From the NCBI GenBank assembly GCA_034509755.1, contig JAVYJV010000037.1, positions 186,001 through 250,000 of the forward strand: a stretch of DNA of 64,000 nt, read 5' to 3'. The notes below the pieces were generated by a model. That model was not told the DNA's origin. It ran no database searches and saw only the letters and a program-made list of their open reading frames with translations. Below, in pieces: positions 39,241 through 50,100 of this stretch. Both the position numbers and the translations under genes were made by a program. Every line of letters begins with the position of its first letter. Within the stretch, counting starts at the first letter, position 1. This DNA is from Anisodus tanguticus. Lineage: Eukaryota > Streptophyta > Magnoliopsida > Solanales > Solanaceae.

Positions 39241-42200
39241 CTTATTCCTTTTTCTGAAAATTTATTTTCCTAAAATTTTGTTTTCTAATTATCAACTTTG
39301 AAAAAAAAACTTTTATTTTTTAAAAAATCTTTGAACAACTTTTGTGTTTATAAAAAAATTTAATATCAACAAATTCATCTTTATATTGTTTTCTCATTTA
39401 TTTTTTAATTTTTATTTTATTCAAAAATATCTTTTCAATTATATAGCTATTTAAATTTTAAAAGATTTTAATGAATTCAATTTTTTTCTTAAAACTAATA
39501 GCTTTTTGAAACTTTTTTTCAGACTTCATAATCTTTTTCTTCAAATTTTTTTTTTCAATTTTTTATTAAACTCTTTTAAAAAATTACTTTTCAAATACTT
39601 TTAAAATTTTCTTATTGATACATTTTTTCAATTAATCTAAATTAAAACTTTTTCATGAATTTTATTATTGATATTTTCTCTTTCTTATTTAATTCATTTC
39701 AATTTTTCATCCAAAATTATTTTTAAAACACTTTCAAGTTTTTAGAATAAATTTTGTATGAATCTTAAATTTGATTATTTATATCATTTTTGTAAAATTT
39801 TTTTTTTTATTAAAACTCTAATTGCTTCTTTAGTATAATTTTTCATTTAATTTAAATAAAAAATCTTCATACATCTTTTAATTTTTTATTTCATCTTTAA
39901 CTATGTTTCTTGATATAAATTTTAAATCTTTGATATTCTTCTTTTCAATTCTATTTATATAAATTTCCTTCCTATCAATATAATTTTAAGTTTATATCTT
40001 TTAAAATGAACTTTAAATCTATAAACTTCAAACTTTTTTTCGGTATTAATCAAGTCTTTTAGTTTCAATTTAAGCGTAAATCTTTTTGTATTAATTTTAG
40101 TCAACATTTTTTATATCTTTATGATAGATTTAAAAGTTTTACATCTTTATATGTTTTTCTACTTTAAAAAATTAACTTCATATTACTTAGTATTTTTTTC
40201 TTCTTTTTTATTTCAATTTCATGCTTATATCTTTAATTTTCAGTTCATGTCTCTTTCTTTAGTTTTAAGTTCATGTTTTTTACTTTCATTTTAAGTTCAT
40301 ATCTTCTCTTCAAAAATAAAGCTTAAATTTAAAAACTTAAATTTTTTGTTTATTTTTTTTACTATTTTAAGACTCACTTTCAAACCAAAAATTCAGGTTC
40401 ATTTTTTTTTCATCTTTCACTAAAATCATCTTTTTAAATATTTTTAAAAATTAATCTCATATTTCAAGGTTTAATTATTGTTTTTAACTCTCTTTATAAA
40501 CTATCATTTTACTTCACATGCTAACATTTTAGACTTATTTTTTATATTTACAACTTATTTCAAACAATGAATTTAGACTTAATTTTTCAACATGTGTAGG
40601 TTTATACCATGTTTAGGTTTAAAACTTTTACAATGTTTTCAAATTAAATTCTTTTAAATTTATATCATTTACCATGTTTGGATTGTCTAATTTTGAAATG
40701 ATTTTAGATTAACAAATTTTTTGAAATGAGTCTAAATTTACTACAATAAATTTTATGTTTTACTAGACATACTACTTTTATACTACATTTATACCACGTT
40801 TATACTACATTTACAATTTTGTAGATTTTTTTTTTTTTTTTTAAGTTTACATTTACTTACAATGATATTTTGAGTATAATTTTAGAATTATTTAATATTG
40901 AAGTTTAATTTACTTTTTATTCAACAACAACTCATGTTTACATTCTAAGTGTAAACTTTTTGATTTTTGACATGTTTAATTTATATAAATTTTTCAAGTT
41001 CATCTTTGTCGTAATAAGTTTTTTAAAGTTATTTTTGTTAAATTGACATCATCTAAATTGTATTTTTAAATTTTCTCTCAAATATATTTTTGAATTTTTT
41101 TTCTCACTACATTTAATGAATCATATCATTAATAAATAAATATCATTTAACTAAAATTTCCTAAAAATTTTTTTCACAAAAAAGTTTTTTTACTTTGGTT
41201 CCTCAATTCTTATAAACTGATTTCTAAACGTTTGATTAATTACTGTAAAATTTTGAAGAAAAAAAATTCAAATTAACTTTAAAATTATTGTTACGTAAAT
41301 TTAAAGAAAAATTTTATTACAAAGATGATATAAACTTTCGTATAAAATTTAATATAAAAGATACTTTTTTTTATCTTCACACACATTTATTTAATTATCT
41401 TAAAAAAATAATTTTGAGAAGTTTTATAATTTGCATCAATTTCTCAAATAGTTTTAAAATGACTTTATACTATATAAATTAATTTAAGCTCATATTCCAA
41501 TCTGAAATTTTCTCTAAAAAAAATTTTTATTAAAAACTGAATATTTTCTCAAATCGATAAATTTTTGTTTTTTTTTTCAGAAAAATTTTTTCATAACAGG
41601 TAAATGTTGAAATCAAAATTTTCTATGTTAAATAGTTTTATTAAAAATTTTAAATAAAAACTTTTTTTTCAGACAAATTAAATTTTGAAAGATAAAAACA
41701 TAAATGATAAAAAAAGTTTTGCAAAATTAATCATAAACTATGAATAAAGTTTTTTTTCAATTTAGAAATTTTTTAGGATATGAAACTAGTTTAAATCAAA
41801 GATATGATCTATTAGTAAGTTTGAAAAAAATAATTATAAAAAAATTGATCAAATTAAATTAATTCGATGAAAAAAAACTTCTAAATATAAAACGATAAAA
41901 AATTTTTATAAATGATGAAAAGCTTCTGAATATTAAATACTGTTATAAAAATCTATGGAAAAAAAACTTTAAGTATAATTTTATGAAAAAAAAACTGTGA
42001 AAGAATATCTAAATACAATACAATGAAAAAAATTATCTAAAATAAAAAACTGTTAAAAAATTTCTAAGTTAAATATAGTTAAAAAGTATCTTAGCTATAA
42101 TATAACAAAAATTGTATCTAAAGTATAATACATCAAAAAAATGTATCAAAGATATAAAAAAAGTATCTAAATTAAAATACAATGAAAAAGTATCTAAATT

Positions 42201-42549
42201 AAAAAGAGAAAATATCTAAATTAAACTAAAAAAAGAGAATTATTAAGTTTAACTAAAAAAAGAAAGTATTTAAGTTAAACTAAAATGAAAAAGTATCTAA
42301 GCTTAACTAAAAAATAAAATGTATTCGAATTAAACTAAAATGAAAATGTATTTAACTAAAATGAAAAAATTAAAATACAATAAAAAAACTTAAAAAAACT
42401 TTTAGAATAAAAAATAGTTTTTCAATAAAATGATCAACTTGTTTTAGCATAAAATTATTGCAAAGTTTTTAAATTAATGAAAAATTGAGAAAATAAAGTT
42501 TGATAAAACTACAGAGTAATGTAACAAAATTAAAAAGTAATTTAAAAAA

Positions 42550-42632
42550 AGTAGTTTGATGAAACTAAAAAGTAGTATAACAAAACTAAAAAAGTAGTAT
42601 AACAAAACTAAAAAAGTAGTATAACAAAACTA
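42550..42632. repeat. 22-bp tandem repeat, about 4 copies
   Basis: Units starting AGTAGTATAACAAAACTAAA begin at 42571, 42593 and 42615, after a diverged first copy at 42550 (AGTAGTTTGATGAAACTAAA). It lies about 360 bp upstream of the protease start codon. Confidence 0.85.
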
Positions 42633-42763
42633 TAGAAATGAACTAAAATATTTAAAACAAAATTACAGAGTATTAGTTTTTAAATAGAAAAAGTTTTCAA
42701 AAAATGAAAAACTTTGAATATAAAAGAAAAAGTTCAAATATAAAACTAATAAAGAAAAATAAT

Positions 42764-42814
42764 CTAAAACGATGAAAAATCTAAAACGATGAAAAATCTA
42801 AAACGATGAAAAAT
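42764..42814. repeat. 17-bp tandem repeat CTAAAACGATGAAAAAT, 3 copies
   Basis: Three perfect head-to-tail copies of CTAAAACGATGAAAAAT. Each carries a CG within an otherwise A/T-rich unit, so the array puts three regularly spaced AACGATG words just upstream of the protease gene. Confidence 0.9.
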
Positions 42815-42823
42815 AATTAAAAT

Positions 42824-42905
42824 GATATAAATTGATGAAAATGATTAAAATTTGAGTAAAATTAGATATAAATTGATGAAAATGATCAAAAATTGAGTAA
42901 AAAAT
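42824..42905. repeat. 41-bp direct repeat, 2 copies
   Basis: Two copies of a 41-bp unit beginning GATATAAATTGATGAAAATG start at 42824 and 42865 and differ at only a few bases. They sit immediately 5' of the protease leader region. Confidence 0.85.
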
Positions 42906-42991
42906 GTATATTGGTCAACCCTAAATATTTTTTATTTAAATTGAATAAAATAATGAAATTTTACAGTAAATTAAAAAAGTTTGACAATAAA

Positions 42992-44230
42992 ATGTTAATT
43001 TTAAAAATTATTTTTTTATTTTGTTTAATCAAAAATAAATACGCAAAACTTAATTGTGATTGTCAGCCTAATATAGGTAATCGTATAATTAATGGTATTT
43101 ATACTGAAAAACATGAATTTCCATGGCAGATTAGTTTAGGTTATGAAAATAAAAAAAATATAAGTCATATTTGTGGTGGAACAATAATCAATTCAAATTG
43201 GATACTTACTGCTGCTCATTGTGTTGTTGATTACAAAAATGGTTAGTTTTTTTTAAAATCAGTAACCATAAATTTAAATTATTAATTTTTTATTTAAAAG
43301 AATCTTTATATAAAATTGGTTATGGAACAAATGATTTAGAAGAAATGTTAGAATCAAATAGAATAACAGCAAAAAAAATTGTTATTCATTTTGATTATAA
43401 TAAAAGAGATGTTAGTTCAATAGGAGATATCGCATTAATAGAATTAACAAAACCATTAAACTTGTCATTTAATATAAAACCTGGTTGTTTTAAAAAAAAT
43501 TTAAAACAATTGAACTTTTTAATTGATAATAAGATAAATTTAGATGCTATTGCTACTGGTTGGGGATCAGGTAAATAGCTTTTTAAATAAAAAAAAAATT
43601 TTATTAAAAGTTTTATATTATTTTTCAAATTTTAAGTTACTAGAACTCATAAATTTATAATAGGTAGTTTAAGAGGAGCTAAAATCGATAGACATTTAAA
43701 AAAAGCTAATTTTAAAGTTAGAAACACAAATGGTTAGTTCTAAAACTTAAAGTATTTTTATTTTTTCAATTAAAATTTTTTTTTCTCAAAAGAAACCCAC
43801 GCTTGTAAATATCGTACTGATCTAATTTGTGTTGATCCTATAAAAGGTAAGTTTTTTTCTTCTCTAAAACTTAAGATTTAATTAAGAATAATTGAGTTTT
43901 TTTTTTTTAAAAAAAAAAGATAAAAGTGATTCTGTTTGTAATGGTAGGTCAAATTTAAAGAAAAAAAAAATTTAAGTTTTTTATTTTTGCCAATTAAAAA
44001 AAATAGGTGATTCTGGCGGTCCATTACATTATGTTTTTGAAGAAGATTCAACAAATTATCTTTCAAATAGAATGGCTGTTATAGGAATAACTTCTTTTGT
44101 GACAGGTGAATTTAGTTGGCCTTTACCTATTATTATAAAATTTTGTAATGGTCCTGCTGCATTCACTAAAATTACACATTATTTAGACTTTATTCAAAAT
44201 AATGTTGAAAATAATTTATGTTTAATTTAA
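42992..44230 (+). CDS. Secreted chymotrypsin-fold (S1) serine protease, 6 exons
   Basis: An extracellular endopeptidase zymogen. Exons: 42992-43241, 43301-43570, 43664-43732, 43793-43846, 43920-43943 and 44007-44230, all phase 1 junctions, 296 residues. I start at 42992 because that Met opens a good signal peptide (MLILKIIFLFCLI); an in-frame ATG at 42953 would add 13 basic residues. The activation site is NR|IING (Arg31-Ile32). Catalytic residues: His76 in TAAHC, Asp126 in GDIALI and Ser225 in GDSGGP. Cysteines for the 42-58 and 191-220 disulfides are present. The residue equivalent to chymotrypsin 189 is Ser219, not Asp, so trypsin-like Arg/Lys specificity is not expected. A 24-bp exon encodes the S1-pocket segment KSDSVC. 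Role could be digestion, immunity or development. It converges on UXT 20 bp downstream. Confidence 0.94.
44189..44194 (-). terminator. Poly(A) signal AATAAA for UXT inside the protease last exon
   Basis: Minus-strand AATAAA lies 57 bp past the UXT stop and within coding exon 6 of the protease. If used, the UXT transcript ends antisense to the protease coding region. It is the nearest hexamer I see; unproven. Confidence 0.4.
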
Positions 44231-44250
44231 TTAAAAAAAATATAAAAAAA

Positions 44251-44895
44251 TTAATTTTCTGTTTCAATTCCCTGTAGTTTAGCTAATGTCTAAATAAAAA
44301 AAAATCAGAGATTAATTAAAATGTTTTGTTTTTAAAATAAAGTTTTTAAAATGAAGTTTTTAAAGTTTTTGAAATAAAGTTTTTGAAAAAAGTTTTTAAA
44401 AAAAAATTTTTAAAAAAAAATTTTTGAAAATAAAACTTACATCTAAAACAACTTTAATATAAGCTTTGATTTCGCATGATTGATTAATTAATTTTTCATT
44501 TTTTTCATTTAAGTACTTTTGTTTATTATCAATAAATTTTAAAGCTTCATCTAATTCGAATTCTAAATAAAAGTTTAAACCAACATAAAGTAAAATACGT
44601 TTAGTTGATAATCTAAAAAAAAAAATTTGAAAAAAAATTTAAATTTAAATAAAACTTACATTTTAGCTTTAACATAGAAATTACAACCTAAATCGATTTG
44701 TGTTTTTAAAACTCCTTTATCATCTGTTATTTTTTTTTCTAAAATTGCATTGATAAATTGTTTTATTTCTTCATAACTAGTTATTTCACTCATTAAATCT
44801 TGCTGTAATTCACCAATTTTTAATAAATCTCCTCTAAGAGTTTCATTTAAAAATGTTTCATAATTTTTTATTTTCTTCTCTAATTCACTATTCAT
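44251..44895 (-). CDS. UXT: UXT-like prefoldin alpha-type chaperone subunit
   Basis: A small coiled-coil protein of the prefoldin alpha family. UXT is a component of the URI/R2TP prefoldin-like assembly complex and also acts in the nucleus as a transcription cofactor. Minus-strand exons 44895-44660, 44612-44441 and 44289-44251 give 148 residues (human UXT is 157). Recognition points: YETFLNETLRGDL near the N-terminus; KTQIDLGCNFYVKAK in the central hairpin; ILLYVGLNFYLEF and LDEALKFIDNK in the second strand and helix; TLAKLQGIE near the C-terminus. The two coiled-coil helices flank a beta-hairpin as expected. Introns are short (47 and 151 bp). The gene is convergent with the S1 protease; its start lies downstream of a GC-rich motif at 44975-44987. 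Another prefoldin alpha subunit is the main alternative, but DLGCNF and EALKFID favour UXT. Confidence 0.88.
44293..44298 (+). terminator. Poly(A) signal AATAAA for the serine protease inside UXT
   Basis: Plus-strand AATAAA 63 bp after the protease stop, just beyond the 5' side of UXT exon 3 and inside its second intron. Using it would make the protease 3' UTR antisense to the entire last UXT exon. Confidence 0.4.
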
Positions 44896-44974
44896 CTTTA
44901 AGAAAAATTAATTAAATTTATTAAAAACATGTGGCTTTATTTTAAAAAATAAGTAAATAAATACAAAACTTATT

Positions 44975-44987
44975 AACGGCGGCGCAG
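44975..44987. promoter_or_regulatory. GC-rich motif AACGGCGGCGCAG upstream of UXT
   Basis: An isolated G/C-rich word about 80 bp upstream of the UXT start codon. Its core ACGGCGGCG is shared (on the minus strand) with the island at 3116-3137 upstream of DPP exon 1b. Likely a core-promoter or factor-binding element. Confidence 0.4.
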
Positions 44988-45229
44988 TTTAAAAGCTGAA
45001 AATAATCTTTTTTTAATCTAATTTATAAAAATGTCAATCAATCTTATTGATAATAAGTATAAAAAAAAACCTTAATGTTTTTTTTTAATCAAATTAAAAA
45101 ATTTAAAAAAAACCTTTTTTCAAAAATCTAATGTCTTAATCAACTCATCTTTTTTAAATTATTTATCAATAGTGATAACTAGACTTTTTTTATAAAAAAA
45201 AATTTATTTTTCAGTTTTTTAATTAAAGT

Positions 45230-45660
45230 TTAGTAGCATAGTAAAAATTTTATCAAAAATTAAGTAGCATAAACTAAAAATTTATAAGTATTAAGAAAAT
45301 ATATCAAAAGTTTATAAGCACTATGAAAATTTATCAGAAATTTATAAGCATAGTACAAAAGTATTAGATATTTAGTGAAATAGTACAAACGTATTAGATA
45401 TTTAATAGTATAGTATGAATGTATTTGATATTTAGTAGTAAGTACAAATGTATTAGATATTTAAAACTATAAAACAAATGTATTAGAAATTTAGTAATTT
45501 AATAAGAATATATAAGATATTTAGTAGCATAGTGATATTATATCAAATATTTAGTAGCATAGTGAAAATGCATCATAAAACTAATAAAAAACTTAAGAAA
45601 ATTAGTAGCATGTAAAAATATATTAAAAATTTAGTAGCTTAGTGAAGTTATAATTAAGTA
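45230..45660. repeat. Degenerate 30-40 bp repeat with ATTAGATATTTAGTAGCATAG phrases
   Basis: The phrases TTTAGTAGCATAGT, GTATTAGATATTTAGTA and TATCAAAAATTTA recur about a dozen times across 430 bp at irregular spacing. It is a diverged minisatellite between UXT and MAT1, with no coding content. Confidence 0.65.
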
Positions 45661-46752
45661 ACAAAGAAAATTCTTAACTAATCATTGATAAATATAATCT
45701 AAATTATAATAAGTTATAACATCAATATATATTATCAATCAAAATATCTGAGACTAATTTTTAAATCAATTTTTTAAGTAGAAAAAAAATTTTATCAATT
45801 TTTTTGATGTAAATAAAGTTTTTTATGAATATTGATAAATAAAATTTATAGTTTTTAATACCAGTTTATCACACAAATATTTATGAAAAGTTTTATTTGA
45901 GTAGTATAGCTAATTTTTTTATAAAAATTAAATTTAATTAAATTAAGTAATTAGAATCATAAAAAAATTAGTTTAAAACAAACTTAAACAAATATTTTTT
46001 TAATTATAATTCATTAATTATTTTATGTAAATAAAATTTTTAGATAAAAACTTTTAGATCAAATTTACATCAGATTGATATTTACAAGTTTTTCTATATA
46101 CTTTCTCATAATAGATTAAAATTTTTAATTTAGATGAAAATCTATGTGAAAATATATTTAATTAAAAAAAATTAATTCAACTAAAAAGCTAAAAAAAATC
46201 TGTTTTTGTTACATTTGATAATTTTTCATAAGGTAAACTTTTTTAGAATTCAACTTGATGATGTTAATAGTATTTAATAAGATACAGTTTAATCATCTAA
46301 AAGTTTTTTTTATTAAGATAATGTAAATAAAGATTAAAATGAAATATGATCACGTTTTATCTTGCTACTAAAAACTTATTAATTTTTTATTCCGAATTAC
46401 CAATACTACCACAGTCTAAATTTTATGCAAAGTCAGTAGTTTTTTTTTGATTATTCTATACCACATAATTAAAAAGAGAAAAGTTTCCAATAAAATAAAT
46501 TTAAAGTACTTCACAAATAAAATGATGAAATAATTTCAAAAATAATTTGCTTAACTAAAAAAATTTTAATTAATTTTTACAGCTAAACTAAATAATAAAG
46601 ATAATAGTTTTAATATATTGCAGCTTTGATGAGTTTTCTTACTTATTTTTTAATTGCTTCCTTTTTGATTTTTTATTAAAATTTTAATTACTTAAATTTA
46701 ACTAATTAAATTAGTCTAATTAAATTTAAAAAAATTTCAAATTAATTTAAAA

Positions 46753-47041
46753 GCGCGCTGTTTTTTAAAGCCGCTATATAATTAACAAAAGCGATACAAG
46801 CGGTAAAAAAAATATTTTTTCTAAAAAAATTAGCGCTTTTTTTTAAATTTTTTATTAATTTTCTTTTTAATTTGTCCTGTAAATACAAAAAAATAATTTG
46901 TAAAATTAAAATTTGAATAATTCAATTAAACAAAAATTGATTTTTTCAGATGAAATTGTTTCAATTATTGACAAAACTATTTTTTATCTTTTAAAAATCA
47001 CAAGCTATTTTCAGCTTAGTATTTAGCGCTTCAATTCAAAT
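46753..47041 (+). promoter_or_regulatory. Candidate MAT1 promoter region with repeated AGCGC motifs
   Basis: The 150-440 bp upstream of the MAT1 start hold a cluster of G/C words in A/T-rich DNA: GCGCGC (46753-46758), GCCGCTATATAA (46770-46781), AAGCGAT, AAGCGG, and the identical nonamer TTAGCGCTT at 46830-46838 and 47033-47041. These resemble E2F-type cores (TTTSSCGC). Placement fits a promoter; factors are inferred. Confidence 0.35.
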
Positions 47042-47187
47042 AATGTTTTCCAATGTTTATATTGTTTTTTAGAATCGATTTTTGATTTAAAAATTTATAT
47101 TCTTCTTTTTCTAATTAGAAAGACTTTTTTTTCTTATTTTTATAGTTAAAAATATTTAAACTAATATTTCTAATTAATTTTTCAATA

Positions 47188-50100
47188 ATGGATGATGATG
47201 TTTTTTGCCCTCATTGTAAAACTAGCAAATATCGTAATCCTTCTTTAAAACTTTATGTTAATATTTGTGGTCATCCTTTATGTGAAAATTGTTTAGATTT
47301 ATTATTTTTAAAAGGTACAGGAAACTGTACACAGTGTGGTTTATTATTAAGAAGAAATAATTTTAGATTACGTTTATTTGAAGATGATCTTGTTGAAAAA
47401 GAAATAGATATTAGGAAAAGAATATTAAGAGATTTCAATAAAAAAGAAGATGATTTTGAAACTTTAATTGAATATGATAATTATTTAGAACAAATTGAAA
47501 CAATAATTTATAATCTAACAAATAATATAGATGTTGATGAAACAAAGCGTATTGTAGAAGAATATAAGAAAAAGAATGCTGAAGTAACGATTAAAAATTG
47601 TGGTAAATTAAGTAAAGATGATATTCTTATTGATCAGTTATTAGAAGAAGAAAAAGAAAAAGAAGATTTGAAGAAAAAATGGCAACAAGTAGAAGAATCA
47701 AATGTTAAATTTAACCAAATGAAAAAATTACAGAAAGAAGCACTTGTTGATGAATTAATGTATTCTAATATGTCTGCAACGCAAATTTTAGAATCTCATG
47801 TGAATGATCTCAAATCAGTAAGTAATTTTGAAATTAATTTTCGTTTTAGATTTTTTACTTATCAATCTGAATTGATTTTTTTAAAACTTTAAAAACATTT
47901 AAATTGATAGACAATTTATTTCACGAATTACTTTCTTTGAATTAAATTATCAAACTTTTAAAAAGCCTTTTATATTTCGAGAATATTTAATTTTTTTTCA
48001 AATTAAGTTCTTCAAGAATGTTTTCCAATCGATAATTTTTTTTTTTTTTGAATCACAATTTTATGACTAATTACCTGAAGAATTTATATTAATTAGCTCA
48101 TTTTTTTTTTGAACAATCATTCTTTTTTTTTGAAAAAAATCATCTTTTACCTTAAATTATTTTAAAGCTTTAAAACTTATTTTATAAAAAAGTTTTATAA
48201 AAGTTAAACTTTATCTGATGATAAAATCTATAAAGACTTCAAGTACGCTCAAATTATTGAACATAAATCAAAAGTATTTTTTTAATTAAGCGTAATTTTG
48301 TGATATAGAAATTAAAGAAACTTTAATTTGAAATTAAAATTTTTTTAAATTTTTAAGTAGTTATTCAGTTAAATGCATATTTCATTAATGAAAAATTTTA
48401 CTTGTTTTAATTAATAAGCATTTTAACAATTAAATATGAATCAGAAACTTAAGAAATTTCAAAGTTTTTTTTAATTTGCTGTAAAATGATCTAAAATTTT
48501 CTTTAGTAATTTGAAGATATCATTTTAAAGTAAATTTAAAAAGAAAATATATAAAGATTCATATATAAAGAAAAAAATTAATTTATTTTTAAAACTTTTA
48601 TTTCTAATTGAGTCAAATTTTTTTAATACTCAAATTTTTAACAATAAGTTTATTAGTCCTTTTTAAAAAAGATGTTAAAAAGATATAATTAATAATTTTT
48701 TTTCTCTAATTTAATGATGAAAGCTTTTAAAGATGATTCAAGTTTTTCAATTCAAATTATTTGAAAAAACTTTTTGATAGGTACTTGATTTTGACAAAGT
48801 TAAAGATTTTTTTATAAAGACAATGTTGAAATTATTAAAAAGCTTAAAGGCTTTTTTTAAAATTAAAGTGATAATTTTATCTTTTTTTCTTTTGTTAAAG
48901 TTCAAAAGTTTTTTTTTCTTTTATCAATTTTAATAAAAAAAAAGAAATTTTTTTTTTAAATTTTGACAAAAAAATTATTTTTGTTCTTCAATAACTGTTT
49001 TTAAAATGATGAATATTTTAATTTTGATTTTATTCAAATTATTGTCATTTTAAAAATTTTTTTCATGTCTTTAAATAAGATTTTTCATTTTGTTTTTATA
49101 TAAAAGTTTTTTTGTCTAAATTCTCTTTAAATATTCTTGTCTTTAAATTGTTTTGTCACTGAATTTTTGTCTCTAAATATATTTTTTTTGTCTTTATATT
49201 TTTTATAAATGTTATTAGTTTTTAAAAATGTTCTAAATGTTCTAAATGTTTAGATTTTTTAAGACTTTTTAAATCATCAAAATCCGCATGACATTTGAAA
49301 ATTTTTTTCAACTAAATTATGTCTTACTAACTGATTTTTTTACAATATGGTTTATTTTTTAAATTCTCTTTTTTTATCTAAATTCTTTAATTCATTTAAA
49401 TTTTTAGAAAAATAATTTTAACTTTTTAAACGTGGTGTTTGTGGGAACATTTTAAACTTTTAAAATTATTAATTATTTGATCATGGATTGTATTTTAATT
49501 TTGATTTTTCTTTTAATTTTAATTTTGATTTTTCTTTTAATTTTTTTAAATTTCTATTTCAAAATCTTCTTTTTTTTTCATTATAAAGCAAATTTAATTT
49601 ACTAAAGATGAAATCAAAAAAAAATTTTTTTTTGATAAACTTTAAATAAGCTTCAAAAATAGGCTTAAGTTAAACTAGGTCAAAATTAAAATTTTTTTTC
49701 ACAATTTTATATCGTAAATTTTTAATTTTAATTTTTCTTAGTAAAAAATTAAATTTTTCATTGATTTATATAATAAACTAGTTTTTAATTAAACATTAAT
49801 CTAAATAATTATAGTTTGACTTGAGATTATCATTTCAATGTCAAATGTTTTAAATGATACTATCAATTTTTTTTAATAGTTTAACATTAATTAAAAGTAA
49901 TTTTACTTATATTACTTTATTTTGTTAATGAAAATAATCATCTTTATTTTTTTTAAATTTTTTCAGTTCACTTATTTTTCCTCTATTTCAAAATTCATTT
50001 TATTAAAATTTATTAAATTAAAACTTTTAATTAAATTAAACTTATTTGAATAAAATTAATCGATTAAAGTTTTTCATCTAAACTAGGTATCAGTTTGTTC

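Larger units (their letters stand above)
38274..42952. other. Intergenic region between divergent aldehyde dehydrogenase and serine protease
   Basis: About 4.7 kb shared upstream of two divergent genes, with no coding sequence I can support. The plus strand is strongly T/pyrimidine-rich from about 38.5 to 41.2 kb, then switches to A-rich from about 41.7 kb to the protease. Tandem repeats occur at both ends (39013-39240 and 42550-42905). Both promoters must be here; nothing allows precise placement. Confidence 0.55.
44896..47187. other. Shared upstream region of divergent UXT and MAT1
   Basis: About 2.3 kb with no coding sequence seen, containing the start regions of two divergent genes. GC-bearing motifs lie near each start: 44975-44987 near UXT and 46753-47041 near MAT1. 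The middle is occupied by a degenerate repeat (45230-45660). Confidence 0.55.

Noticed and set aside
42953..42991. Upstream in-frame ATG of the protease as the true start
   Set aside because: It would put a basic 13-residue stretch before the signal peptide; the Met at 42992 gives a cleaner secretory leader. Not excluded.
43395..43628. Minus-strand frame opposite the serine protease
   Set aside because: Shadow of protease exon 2, which carries the catalytic Asp and clear S1 similarity.
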